Numbered from the stretch's first letter, positions 8,493-15,135 are shown. The stretch: DNA of 25,663 bases from Scatosoma sp045533485 (GCA_045533485.1 JAZSHX010000017.1:1-25663); one strand, 5' to 3'. The notes: generated by a model from the sequence alone, not told the origin. Translations and numbers: made by a program.

Positions 8493-8521
8493 TTGACTAA
8501 ATAGAGTTTGGTAAGTATAAT
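8493..8521 (+). promoter_or_regulatory. Promoter of the tRNA-Pro gene
   Basis: TTGACT (8493-8498), 17 nt, TATAAT (8516-8521), giving a leader of about 37 nt. The 8397-8492 stretch before it shows only weak A/T-rich hairpins. Confidence 0.8.
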
Positions 8522-8564
8522 AGTTTATGCTGTTGGGCGGAAAAGCTCACGGCATAGTACATAT

Positions 8565-8641
8565 TGAGGCGTAGCGCAGCTTGGTAGCGCGTTTGGTTAG
8601 GGACCAAAAGGTCGTGGGTTCAAGTCCCGTCGCCTCAACCA
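8565..8641 (+). tRNA. tRNA-Pro, anticodon AGG
   Basis: A full cloverleaf with encoded CCA: acceptor TGAGGCG/CGCCTCA, D stem GCGC/GCGC with loop AGCTTGGTA, anticodon stem TTTGG/CCAAA with loop TTAGGGA, variable loop AGGTC, T stem GTGGG/CCCGT with loop TTCAAGT, then ACCA. Loop position 34 is A, so the anticodon is AGG (proline). Bacterial proline tRNAs normally carry GGG, TGG or CGG. The first pair is T1-A72 instead of the usual bacterial C1-G72. The 3' end is duplicated downstream, which fits use as an integration site. Confidence 0.93.
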
Positions 8642-8680
8642 AAACAAACCTTACTTGAATCATCAAGTAAGGTTTGTTTT
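8641..8680 (+). terminator. Terminator of tRNA-Pro
   Basis: A perfect 18-bp stem (8641-8658 with 8663-8680, loop ATCA) ending in TTTTTT, starting on the last base of the CCA. Confidence 0.9.
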
Positions 8681-8713
8681 TTGTAGGTGTACGCGCGGAA
8701 GGTAAACGGATTA

Positions 8714-8820
8714 TCGTGGGTTCACGCGAGGAGCGACCGCAAATGGTGGTTGGAAAGAATACGAAAGTTGATGGCGCGACGACGCCCTGCCCTTCGGGCA
8801 GATACCCGTCGCCTCAACCA
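8714..8820 (+). repeat. Second, interrupted copy of the tRNA-Pro 3' end (att-like remnant)
   Basis: 8714-8724 repeats the T-arm left half TCGTGGGTTCA (8612-8622), and 8805-8820 repeats the last 16 nt of the tRNA, CCCGTCGCCTCAACCA (8626-8641). The 3 nt between these blocks in the tRNA are replaced here by 80 nt (8725-8804). That insert contains the hairpin CTGCCC-TTC-GGGCAG and outer pairing GCGACG/CGTCGC. A diverged copy of the terminator follows. Exact 3'-end repeats beside a tRNA are typical of tyrosine-integrase attachment sites. No real coding region lies between 8642 and 9125. Confidence 0.7.
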
Positions 8821-8867
8821 AGAGCAACCTATCTTGAACCATAAGGTTTTGGGGTAGGTTGTTCTCT
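8821..8867 (+). terminator. Second terminator after the duplicated tRNA end
   Basis: CAACCTA pairs with TAGGTTG, and GAG with CTC, with a two-base bulge, followed by TTTTTTG. It occupies the same place relative to CAACCA as the tRNA terminator, so it looks like part of the duplication. Confidence 0.65.
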
Positions 8868-9011
8868 TTTTTGTCAATAAAAAGTCTTGTTTAAGGGCGT
8901 TAAATGCCTTTTTACAGGGCTTTTTCTTCTTTTGTGGATTCTTATCCGTCAAAATAAAATCAAGCTAAAAACGGCGGTTTATATATAACAAGCGCACGCC
9001 GTAGTGCCATT

Positions 9012-9098
9012 GACTATTTTTTTGATACTTCTATTTTCTTAAATAGTCCTAAATGTGACTTAAAGTCCGTTGTTAAAAAAGTCACTTTTTAGTATAAT
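9012..9098 (+). promoter_or_regulatory. Controller (C) protein operators and promoter of the C-R transcript
   Basis: The palindrome GACTTAAAGTC (9057-9067) inside TGTGACTTAAAGTCCG closely resembles the C-boxes of AhdI/Esp1396I-type systems. A second half-palindromic site (about 9072-9086, ending AGTCAC) overlaps the -35 box TTGTTA (9070-9075); the -10 box is TATAAT (9093-9098) after 17 nt. An upstream distal site that activates and a promoter-proximal site that represses is the known C-protein autoregulation design. A further inverted repeat, GACTATTT (9012-9019) with AAATAGTC (9041-9048), lies just upstream. Confidence 0.7.
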
Positions 9099-9125
9099 AA
9101 ATATAATCCTATAAGGCGGTAAATT

Positions 9126-9338
9126 ATGGACATTAAAATTGCTGTTGGTAAACGAGTTAAAGAACTTCGTAACAAGCTTGGTATTAGCCAAGAAGAATTA
9201 GCTGATATTGCAGAATTAGATAGAACTTATATCACAAGCGTAGAATGTGGTAAGCGCAATATTTCTATCGTTAATGTGGAAAAATTGGCAAACGCTTTGA
9301 ATATAAGTTTATCTGCATTTTTTGATTTTGATTATTAA
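9126..9338 (+). CDS. XRE-family controller (C) protein of the R-M system
   Basis: A 70-aa single-domain helix-turn-helix protein of the XRE/Cro type. The HTH is at about 17-36 (LGISQEELADIAELDRTYIT), followed by SVECGKRNISIVNVEKLANAL, the form and length seen in restriction-modification controller proteins. It is expected to dimerise and bind the C-boxes upstream of its own gene and at the methyltransferase promoter, delaying nuclease synthesis until the DNA is methylated. The nuclease gene begins 11 nt after its stop with AAGGAG between, so both come from one mRNA. The region is visibly more AT-rich than the flanking chromosome. Confidence 0.85.
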   Translation: MDIKIAVGKRVKELRNKLGISQEELADIAELDRTYITSVECGKRNISIVNVEKLANALNISLSAFFDFDY

Positions 9339-9349
9339 GGAGAATAAGT

Positions 9350-9937
9350 ATGGCAAAAGAAGAAATCACCCAAAACAGCGTTATTATTGATTATTTTTTA
9401 AAGCATCCGAATAGAGATATTCCTCACCCTGAAATTGTGGACTACGTAACGGAAGAATATAAACGCCTTACGGGAAAAGTTTTGCGCGATCCCGACAGGG
9501 CGATCCGCAAACTTTCGCAAGAAGGATTTTTGATTAAAGTTGCGAAAGGTGTATATAGATATGACCCTGAATATGTACATAATCCTGAATTGGAGGATTT
9601 TTCGGAAGCGGTAAAAGAACAGGTTAAGGCGCGCGACGGATATAAGTGCGTAATTTGTGGTTTAGGACCTGAAAATGGTGTTGAATTGCAGGTGGACCAT
9701 ATTTTGCCTAAAGATAAAGGCGGTAAAGCTACTCTGGAAAACGGTCAAACATTATGTGCAAAACATAATTTCCGTAAAAAGAATTATGGACAAACTGAAA
9801 TGTGTAAAAAATTGTTTGTCACAATGTATAATACTGCAAAGAAAACAGGCGATTCCGATACTATGGATTTTTGTGCAGATATTTTAGAAGTGTTTGAAAA
9901 ACATAATATGGACGACCATATTATTTGGAAAAGATAA
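9350..9937 (+). CDS. HNH restriction endonuclease (predicted type II)
   Basis: A 195-aa protein with an N-terminal winged-helix-like part (about 5-70), probably for DNA recognition, and a C-terminal HNH nuclease domain (about 90-145). Seen directly: CVIC (Cys100, Cys103) and LCAKH (Cys136, His139) as likely zinc ligands, VDHILP with catalytic His117, KGG and LENGQ with Asn131, then HNFRKKN. This is a complete beta-beta-alpha-metal motif. It sits between the controller gene and two methyltransferase genes, so restriction is the natural role. HNH nucleases are known among type IIS enzymes such as HphI and MnlI. The target site cannot be read from sequence. The start is set by AAGGAG 9 nt before the ATG. 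Confidence 0.82.
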   Translation: MAKEEITQNSVIIDYFLKHPNRDIPHPEIVDYVTEEYKRLTGKVLRDPDRAIRKLSQEGFLIKVAKGVYRYDPEYVHNPELEDFSEAVKEQVKARDGYKCVICGLGPENGVELQVDHILPKDKGGKATLENGQTLCAKHNFRKKNYGQTEMCKKLFVTMYNTAKKTGDSDTMDFCADILEVFEKHNMDDHIIWKR

Positions 9938-9946
9938 TAAAACTTG

Positions 9947-9975
9947 TTGACTATGTGTCACGTTTATAGTATAAT
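9947..9975 (+). promoter_or_regulatory. Methyltransferase promoter with C-box-like operator, predicted leaderless
   Basis: TTGACT (9947-9952), 17 nt, TATAAT (9970-9975). A start 7 nt after the -10 box is the A of the ATG at 9982. The palindrome TGACTATGTGTCA (9948-9960) overlaps the -35 box and has the GAC-N5-GTC form of the C-box at 9057, so the C protein probably represses here. Confidence 0.7.
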
Positions 9976-9981
9976 ATTTGT

Positions 9982-10752
9982 ATGAGTAACAAAAGCAGAG
10001 TTTATTTTCAAGAAGAAAATGCAAAAATTTTATATGCGAACACATTGACAACGCGCTTGATTGAAAATGAGTCGATTGATTTAATTGTAACTTCGCCTCC
10101 ATATAATCTTGATATTGAGTATAAATCTTGCAATGACGCTCAACCTTACGAGGAATATTTAAAGTTCACGGAAAATTGGTTAAAACGTTGTTTGAAGTGG
10201 CTAAAAAAAGACGGAAGAATGTGTTTGAATATTCCGCTTGATAAAAATAAAGGCGGACATCAAAGTGTAGGACCTGACATTATTGAAATTGCAAAAAAAA
10301 TCGGATTCAAATATCATTCTACAATTATTTGGAATGAAGGAAATATTTCAAAAAGCTCGGCATGGGGTTCTTGGATGAGCGCATCTTGTCCCTATGTGAT
10401 TGCGCCCGTGGAATTGATTGTCTTGTTATATAAAGATTCCTGGAAAAAAACAAGCGGTAGCAGAAAATCAGATATTACACGGGAAGAATTTATTTCTTGG
10501 ACGAATGGTGTTTGGAAATTTAAAGGCGAAAGCAAAAGAAAAATCGGTCATCCTGCGCCTTTTCCTGTGGAATTGCCGAGAAGGTGCATAAAATTATTTA
10601 GTTTTGTTGGTGATACAGTATTAGACCCCTTTATGGGTAGCGGTTCAACTGTGATTGCAGCAAAACAAAATTCCCGTAATGGAATCGGGATTGATTTTGA
10701 AATGGATTATTGTCAGTTAGCAATGGAACGAGTTTTAAGGGAGACAAAGTAG
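9982..10752 (+). CDS. Beta-class DNA amino-methyltransferase (N6-adenine or N4-cytosine)
   Basis: A 256-aa modification enzyme of the R-M system using S-adenosylmethionine. Seen directly: catalytic motif IV TSPPYN (37-42) near the N-terminus and SAM-binding motif I LDPFMGSGST (214-223) near the C-terminus, the permuted order that defines the beta class. TSPPY occurs in both N4-cytosine and N6-adenine enzymes, so the product is left open. The ATG has no ribosome binding site and lies at the predicted transcription start. The stop overlaps the GTG start of the next gene by one base (TAGTG), implying coupled translation. Confidence 0.9.
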   Translation: MSNKSRVYFQEENAKILYANTLTTRLIENESIDLIVTSPPYNLDIEYKSCNDAQPYEEYLKFTENWLKRCLKWLKKDGRMCLNIPLDKNKGGHQSVGPDIIEIAKKIGFKYHSTIIWNEGNISKSSAWGSWMSASCPYVIAPVELIVLLYKDSWKKTSGSRKSDITREEFISWTNGVWKFKGESKRKIGHPAPFPVELPRRCIKLFSFVGDTVLDPFMGSGSTVIAAKQNSRNGIGIDFEMDYCQLAMERVLRETK

Positions 10753-12092
10753 TGAAAAAAGAATATACCTACATTGATTTATTTTCGGGGCCGGGTGGTC
10801 TTTGTACCGGTTTTATAAGTGAAGGATTCGTTCCGAGAATTGCCGTGGAATGGAGTGATACCACGGTTGAAACTTATGCAAAATCTCATAATGCGGAAAT
10901 CTATCAATTAAAGGATTTACTTGAAAATCTTGGACATTTAGAAGATATTCTTAAAAAGAATAAGCGCACTTGTTTGATTCACGGTGATATTAACAAAGTA
11001 TCGAATGAAATGGTTCGGGAAATTCTTAAAAAGAAATTCGGCGAAGATTCCGTTGATGTTGTAACGGGTGGTGCCCCCTGTGAAAGTTTTTCTATGGCAG
11101 GTAAACGCCTTGAAGTTGATGATAGAAACGATTTATTTTCTAATATTCTTCGTATTGCTCACGCTGTTCAAGCAAAGTTTACGTTGTTTGAAAATGTGCC
11201 TGGGCTTTTGACGAAAAAGCGTGACGGCAAAAAAGGTGGTCAAGTAGAATATGTTTTTGAAGAATTTGAGGGCGTAAACCCTGAAACGGGTGTCTTCTAT
11301 CGTTTGGCAAGTAAGGATGTTTCCGAGTTCAAGTGTTTAGCCGCGGATTATGGCACGCCCCAAAAGCGAGAACGTATTTTTATTGTGGGTTGCAGTAGTA
11401 AATATGCTGAAAATCCGTTTGTATATCCTGAAAAAACGCACGGTCCTGGGCGAAAATACGACTACGTAACCGTTGAAGATGCGTTTAGATATTTGCCCCC
11501 TATTAAGAGTGGTGAAGGCTATGAGATGATGCCGTATAATCCGACTTATGAAGAAGATTATAAAAATGGCTTGATTACGGAAGCTGCGTATAATTATTAC
11601 AAGTTTATCTTTGACCCCACGTATTGTGGAAATGCAAGTTATTCCCCGAATGTAATCACATTCCATAAAGCATTGAATCATAATCCTAAAATGGTTAGAA
11701 GATTGCACGAAATCCAACAAGGCGAAGGTATGCAATCTGCGGTGGATAGATTGATTGCAGAAGGCAAAGAAGATTTGGTTAAGGAAGTATTCCCGAATAA
11801 AATTTACGCATCGCGTAATCGTAGATTAAAATCTTCCGAGCCGAGTTATACTGTAACTTCGCATTGCTTGGATGAAATGATACATCCTGTTTTTGATAGA
11901 CAGCCTACCCCCCGTGAAGTTGCAAGATTGCAAGCGTTCCCGGATTGGTATTATATCAATGGTCCTTATGTAAAATTTCATAGCGACCCCGAACAGGATA
12001 AATATGAGCAAGTTGGCGATGCTATCCCCGTTTTAATGGCGAAGGCATTAGCGAAAAGCATGAAAAAGGCTTTGGATGAATTAAAAAATTAG
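10752..12092 (+). CDS. DNA (cytosine-5-)-methyltransferase
   Basis: A 446-aa C5-cytosine methyltransferase with motifs in canonical order: I DLFSGPGG (9-16), IV GGAPCESFSMAG with catalytic Cys110, VI ENV (147-149), VIII QKRERIFIVG, IX in the RLKSSEPSYTVTSH region, and X QVGDAIPV near the C-terminus. The catalytic loop reads PCESFS instead of the commoner PCQ-x-FS. The GTG start at 10752 is chosen because AGGGAG lies 8-9 nt upstream and it overlaps the preceding stop; the in-frame ATG at 10710 lies inside the previous gene. Having a C5 and an amino-methyltransferase together suggests an asymmetric target whose two strands are modified by different enzymes, as in HphI. Confidence 0.93.
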   Translation: MKKEYTYIDLFSGPGGLCTGFISEGFVPRIAVEWSDTTVETYAKSHNAEIYQLKDLLENLGHLEDILKKNKRTCLIHGDINKVSNEMVREILKKKFGEDSVDVVTGGAPCESFSMAGKRLEVDDRNDLFSNILRIAHAVQAKFTLFENVPGLLTKKRDGKKGGQVEYVFEEFEGVNPETGVFYRLASKDVSEFKCLAADYGTPQKRERIFIVGCSSKYAENPFVYPEKTHGPGRKYDYVTVEDAFRYLPPIKSGEGYEMMPYNPTYEEDYKNGLITEAAYNYYKFIFDPTYCGNASYSPNVITFHKALNHNPKMVRRLHEIQQGEGMQSAVDRLIAEGKEDLVKEVFPNKIYASRNRRLKSSEPSYTVTSHCLDEMIHPVFDRQPTPREVARLQAFPDWYYINGPYVKFHSDPEQDKYEQVGDAIPVLMAKALAKSMKKALDELKN

Positions 12093-12103
12093 GAGACAAT
12101 CAT

Positions 12104-13594
12104 ATGCTTGAAATGCAGATAACCAATATTAAGTGTATAGAGAATTTAAAATTTGATTTCCCCTTGGAAAAGGGGTTATATGCTATCACGGGAGAAAATG
12201 GCTCGGGAAAAAGCACTTTAATTGCTTGTGCTTCTACGGTATTTTTTCAAATGCCTATGATTGAATATTTTGATAAGCCTCAAAACGCATCTATTGAATT
12301 TAATCTTGATGGGGCTAAACGTGGTTGGATATGTGATGGTAAACAATGGAAAACAACATCTTCAGAAAAAAGAATGAGTTTAAACGGATTTTATGAAGGT
12401 AGTATTATATTTGGAAATCGTTTTAAAGACACGAAATTTTCTGCAATTAGTGCATTAGATAAAGTGCAAGATGATGATTTACTTGTTGCATCAAATTTTA
12501 TAAGAAAAAATTTAGGGGCGATTTTACATGATAATGAAGATTATTATACTCAATTTTTTGTTTTAAAAAAAGATGTGGCGGTAAAGTTAAGATTAAGTGG
12601 TGTTTCTTATTTTTATAAGTTGAGCGACGGAAAATATGTTAGCCAAGTAAGAATGTCAACGGGAGAAAACCTTTTGACAACCGTGTTACATTCTTTAAAG
12701 CTTATTAGAGATAAACGAACGCGCAAAAACGACGGAAGACCTTGTATCGTTTTTTTGGATGAGATTGAATTAGCGTTGCATTCTTCTGCCTTGAGAAGAT
12801 TGGTTGTATTTTTAAAAAATATTGCAATGAAATTGAATTTAGCAATCTTTTTTTCAACCCATTCCATAGAATTATTAAGAGAAATAAAAGCCCAAAATAT
12901 ATATTATTTACAGTATCATGTTGATAATTCCATATCGGTAACAAATCCTTGTTATCCGGCATATGCAACTAGAAATTTATACAGCGATGATGGATACGGA
13001 AATGATTTGGTGATTTTAGTTGAAGACGATTTAGCTAAAATGATTGTTGAACGAATTATGTTGGAAAAGTCTTTAATAAATAATATTCGAGTTAAAGTTT
13101 TGCCGACAGGTGGGTGGACTAATACAATCACAATGGCTTATGATGTAATTGCTTCAAATCTATTGATTAAAGGAACAAGATTAGCGATAGTTCTTGACCG
13201 CGATATAAAACAATGTGTTCCCGATTTTCTTCGAGCTCATAAAGAATATAGTGGGTTGGCAATTGATTATTTGCCTATTAATAGTTTGGAAAAATATCTT
13301 CGAGACAATTTATATTTAAAAGTAAATAACGAATTTCTTAATATTTTAAATACATATGTATTTCAAAAACGCCCCCTTAATTTAATTCTTGAGCAATATA
13401 AAAAAGAAAGCGCAGAATCTGATGATACGGGTAAATCGTTGTATGGGCATTTATTAAATGAGTTGAAATCAATGCGCAAGGATAGAGAAGACCTTATAGA
13501 AGTTGTTGTAAAGTATATATTAGCACATGATGAACAGTGTGTAAATGAATTAGCAACATATATAAAAAATAAAATCGCCGATAAAGGACTGTGA
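12104..13594 (+). CDS. OLD/PARIS-like ATPase with C-terminal TOPRIM-like domain (probable defence protein)
   Basis: A 496-aa protein. The N-terminal ABC-type ATPase (about 1-265) shows Walker A GENGSGKST (30-38), signature MSTGE (184-188), Walker B CIVFLDE (214-220) and the His switch STHS (251-254). The C-terminal part (about 300-496) reads as a TOPRIM nuclease-like fold: VILVEDD with Glu307, VLPTGGWTN, IVLDRD (362-367) and LPINSLEKYL. That layout matches OLD-family nucleases and single-chain relatives of the AriA/AriB (PARIS) proteins. It follows the C5-methyltransferase by 11 nt with AGGAG and is closed by a strong terminator, so it belongs to the methyltransferase operon. No UvrD-like partner is present, so it is not a standard Gabija pair. 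Anti-phage function is inferred. Confidence 0.75.
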   Translation: MLEMQITNIKCIENLKFDFPLEKGLYAITGENGSGKSTLIACASTVFFQMPMIEYFDKPQNASIEFNLDGAKRGWICDGKQWKTTSSEKRMSLNGFYEGSIIFGNRFKDTKFSAISALDKVQDDDLLVASNFIRKNLGAILHDNEDYYTQFFVLKKDVAVKLRLSGVSYFYKLSDGKYVSQVRMSTGENLLTTVLHSLKLIRDKRTRKNDGRPCIVFLDEIELALHSSALRRLVVFLKNIAMKLNLAIFFSTHSIELLREIKAQNIYYLQYHVDNSISVTNPCYPAYATRNLYSDDGYGNDLVILVEDDLAKMIVERIMLEKSLINNIRVKVLPTGGWTNTITMAYDVIASNLLIKGTRLAIVLDRDIKQCVPDFLRAHKEYSGLAIDYLPINSLEKYLRDNLYLKVNNEFLNILNTYVFQKRPLNLILEQYKKESAESDDTGKSLYGHLLNELKSMRKDREDLIEVVVKYILAHDEQCVNELATYIKNKIADKGL

Positions 13595-13598
13595 GAAC

Positions 13599-13631
13599 GG
13601 TTCAAGATAGGTACAAACCGCTCAACCAAAA
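13599..13631 (+). repeat. tRNA-end-like sequence at the right side of the R-M cargo (candidate att remnant)
   Basis: GGTTCAAG (13599-13606) and CTCAACCAAAA (13621-13631) match blocks of the tRNA-Pro T-loop and 3' end (8617-8624 and 8634-8644). The spacing differs: 14 nt here against 9 nt in the tRNA. A terminator hairpin starts at once, as after the tRNA. Suggestive, not proven. Confidence 0.35.
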
Positions 13632-13679
13632 TGGGTGTTTTTTAACGAAAAATCGTTAAAAAACACCCATTTTTTTTTA
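13631..13679 (+). terminator. Terminator of the R-M/ATPase operon
   Basis: A perfect 18-bp stem (13631-13648 with 13653-13670, loop AAAA) followed by nine Ts. Confidence 0.92.
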
Positions 13680-13714
13680 TTTTTTAGATTATTTTTATTA
13701 GTAGAACTTTAAAT

Positions 13715-13736
13715 TTTTGGGTCAGTTTTGGGTCAG
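13715..13736 (-). repeat. Tandem 11-nt direct repeat next to the integrase 3' end
   Basis: TTTTGGGTCAG occurs twice with no gap (13715-13725 and 13726-13736), 3 nt from the integrase stop. Short repeats with helical-turn spacing beside an integrase gene are good candidates for integrase arm-type binding sites. Confidence 0.45.
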
Positions 13737-13739
13737 TAA

Positions 13740-14321
13740 TTACCAGTTTTCAAGTTTCTTTCCCTCTTCTAAAAGGTAATCGCCGTATTTCGTAAGGTCG
13801 CTATACGCATTTCCAAGTTTTCCAAATGAATGCCCCATAAATTCTTTTAAGGCAGGCTCTTCAATTTTTAACGTTAGGCATTTTGTATAAAACGTTGTAC
13901 GCAAATCTTTAAGCTTACTATTTGGCAGTATTGTTTTTAATCTACGTAAAACGGAACGCGCCGAGTATCTAATAAAGACGCCATTTTTTATAAAAGACTC
14001 CAATTTAGAACAAATAGGGATATACTTATATTCAATCCTGCTTTTATCTTTAAATTTTCTTTTTGAATTAACAGCCTTTATAAATGCACCTTCCCGGATG
14101 GGGGGGCTTTATTTTCTACCTCATTTGAACGTAAACCGCAAAAAAGAATCAAGGCAATTTCTATTGCACATTCGGAAGTGGGGAGCCACGCAAGCAAAGT
14201 TTGCAATTCGGATGGGGAAAGAGCTTGTCCCTCCTCTCTATCGTGTTGGATATGCAATACGGTAGAAAGGGGATTGCGTTGTATAATCCCGTGAGCAATA
14301 GCTCCATTAAATATTGCGTTC
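13740..14321 (-). pseudogene. Truncated and frameshifted tyrosine recombinase/integrase
   Basis: The remnant of a phage-type integrase. The upstream part (14321 to about 14100) reads MNAIFNGAIAHGIIQRNP (end of the core-binding domain) and then LFCGLRSNEVE, with the box I Arg. The frame breaks at a run of seven Gs (14100-14106, C on the coding strand). One extra base there would join it to a second frame reading FIKAVNSKRKFKDKSRIEYK, then LKDLRTTFYTKC (box II Arg, usual His replaced by Lys), EFMGHSFG and the putative nucleophile in NAYSDLT, ending ENW at the 13740 stop. The N-terminal arm and most of the core-binding domain are missing: the homology stops near 14320 where an unrelated plus-strand gene fragment begins. 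Presumably it once moved the adjacent R-M island. Confidence 0.82.
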
Positions 14322-14750
14322 ATGAGGGTATATATTATGCACTCTAACCAAGATTTCGCATCCGTTATCAAAAATTTTGATTATCGCGGTTCGCGTACGT
14401 ATAAAGTGGAAGTTTCGTCGCTTGGTATGGATCAAGTGAAATATGCGGATAACTCGCATGAATTGAAACGTATTACTAACGTGCAAATCGATAAAGAATG
14501 CGCTTTGATCACCGAATTGTACGATATGAATAAGCGTAATTATATGTACGTAATGATGAATATCATTGACTCGCAGGAACGCGGTTCGACGGGCTATCAA
14601 ACGATGACGGTTACCTTCGACGATAGATATACGCACGTTTTGATGTTCAAAAACGCCATCAACGAACCTATTATCGTAGAACTGGATAAAAACAATCAAT
14701 TAGTGGTAGAACAACACGCAGTCGAAGCTGTGTACGTAATTCCTTATTAA
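14322..14750 (+). pseudogene. 3' fragment of a hydrolase-like gene, homologous to the C-terminus of the protein at 19882-22065
   Basis: 142 codons, open from an ATG at 14322 (another at 14337), with no ribosome binding site. From about residue 6 it aligns with the last 140 or so residues before the tail of the 727-aa protein downstream. Shared features: an NY-MYV/AL-MN motif followed by D(S)-Q/K, YTHV near the end, then D-NNxLxxE and AV(Y/F)(V/I)IPY. The 5' part, which should carry the catalytic barrel, is absent, and the integrase remnant starts exactly there on the other strand. The simplest reading is a gene cut by integration and later deletion. It lacks the DNG-rich tail of the downstream relative. 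It is not expected to be functional. Confidence 0.75.
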
Positions 14751-14759
14751 GGGAAAAAT

Positions 14760-14790
14760 TTAGCGGATAGGTTTTGTATCTATCCGCTAA
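14760..14790 (+). terminator. Hairpin after the hydrolase fragment
   Basis: An 11-bp stem TTAGCGGATAG/CTATCCGCTAA with a 9-nt loop, 10 nt after the stop; only a weak T run follows. Probably the original terminator of the now truncated gene. Confidence 0.6.
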
Positions 14791-14908
14791 TACGTTATAT
14801 GGGTAAAAAAATATGATTATAAAAACACGAAAAAAGGGCGCTGGTGGTGCGAAGATATCGTTTGGAGTGCAAGAAATGCGCAAATGAAGTGGAGTGGGTG
14901 TAAAATTG

Positions 14909-14940
14909 AAAAAGAAGGCTTATCGAAAAGCCTTCTTTTT
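14909..14940. terminator. Hairpin with T run on both strands
   Basis: A 12-bp stem AAAAAGAAGGCT/AGCCTTCTTTTT with an 8-nt loop; it can end transcription in either direction. No gene is recognised in 14751-15282; the stretch holds this hairpin, those at 14760 and 15136, and the minus-strand promoter at 15008-15036. Confidence 0.75.
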
Positions 14941-15007
14941 TGTATATGGGTATTGATAACATTCAAGTTGGGATAAATTTTTTTTGGGGGGGAACGATAG
15001 GGATTAT

Positions 15008-15036
15008 ATTATGACATTATAAAAAAGAAAAGTCAA
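15008..15036 (-). promoter_or_regulatory. Minus-strand promoter with no recognised gene
   Basis: On the minus strand TTGACT (15036-15031), 17 nt, CATAAT (15013-15008), with a further TATAAT-like run in the spacer. The CTTGACTTTTC start and pyrimidine spacer resemble the promoter of the GH106-like gene at 24518-24546. Transcription would reach the hairpin at 14940-14909 after about 90-95 nt. Confidence 0.5.
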
Positions 15037-15135
15037 GTGTACAACGAATGAGAAAAGAATAACTTTTTAATGGAGAGAAAATTAACGGTTAAGTAACGGA
15101 AAGCGCGCATTGCAGTGCCAGATGCTCGACAAGCC

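Noticed and set aside
8722..8952. 76-aa minus-strand frame over the tRNA-end repeat
   Set aside because: Very basic composition, made of the complement of the repeat and terminator; no ribosome binding site.
12104..13594. Calling the ATPase gene GajA of a Gabija system
   Set aside because: Gabija needs an adjacent UvrD-like GajB helicase; a terminator follows directly and no helicase is present.
14322..14750. Treating the 142-codon frame as a complete gene
   Set aside because: No ribosome binding site, homology only to the end of a larger protein, and it begins at the integrase breakpoint.
14811..14960. Open frames on both strands between two hairpins
   Set aside because: No start with a ribosome binding site and no recognisable protein features; the frames run through a terminator stem.
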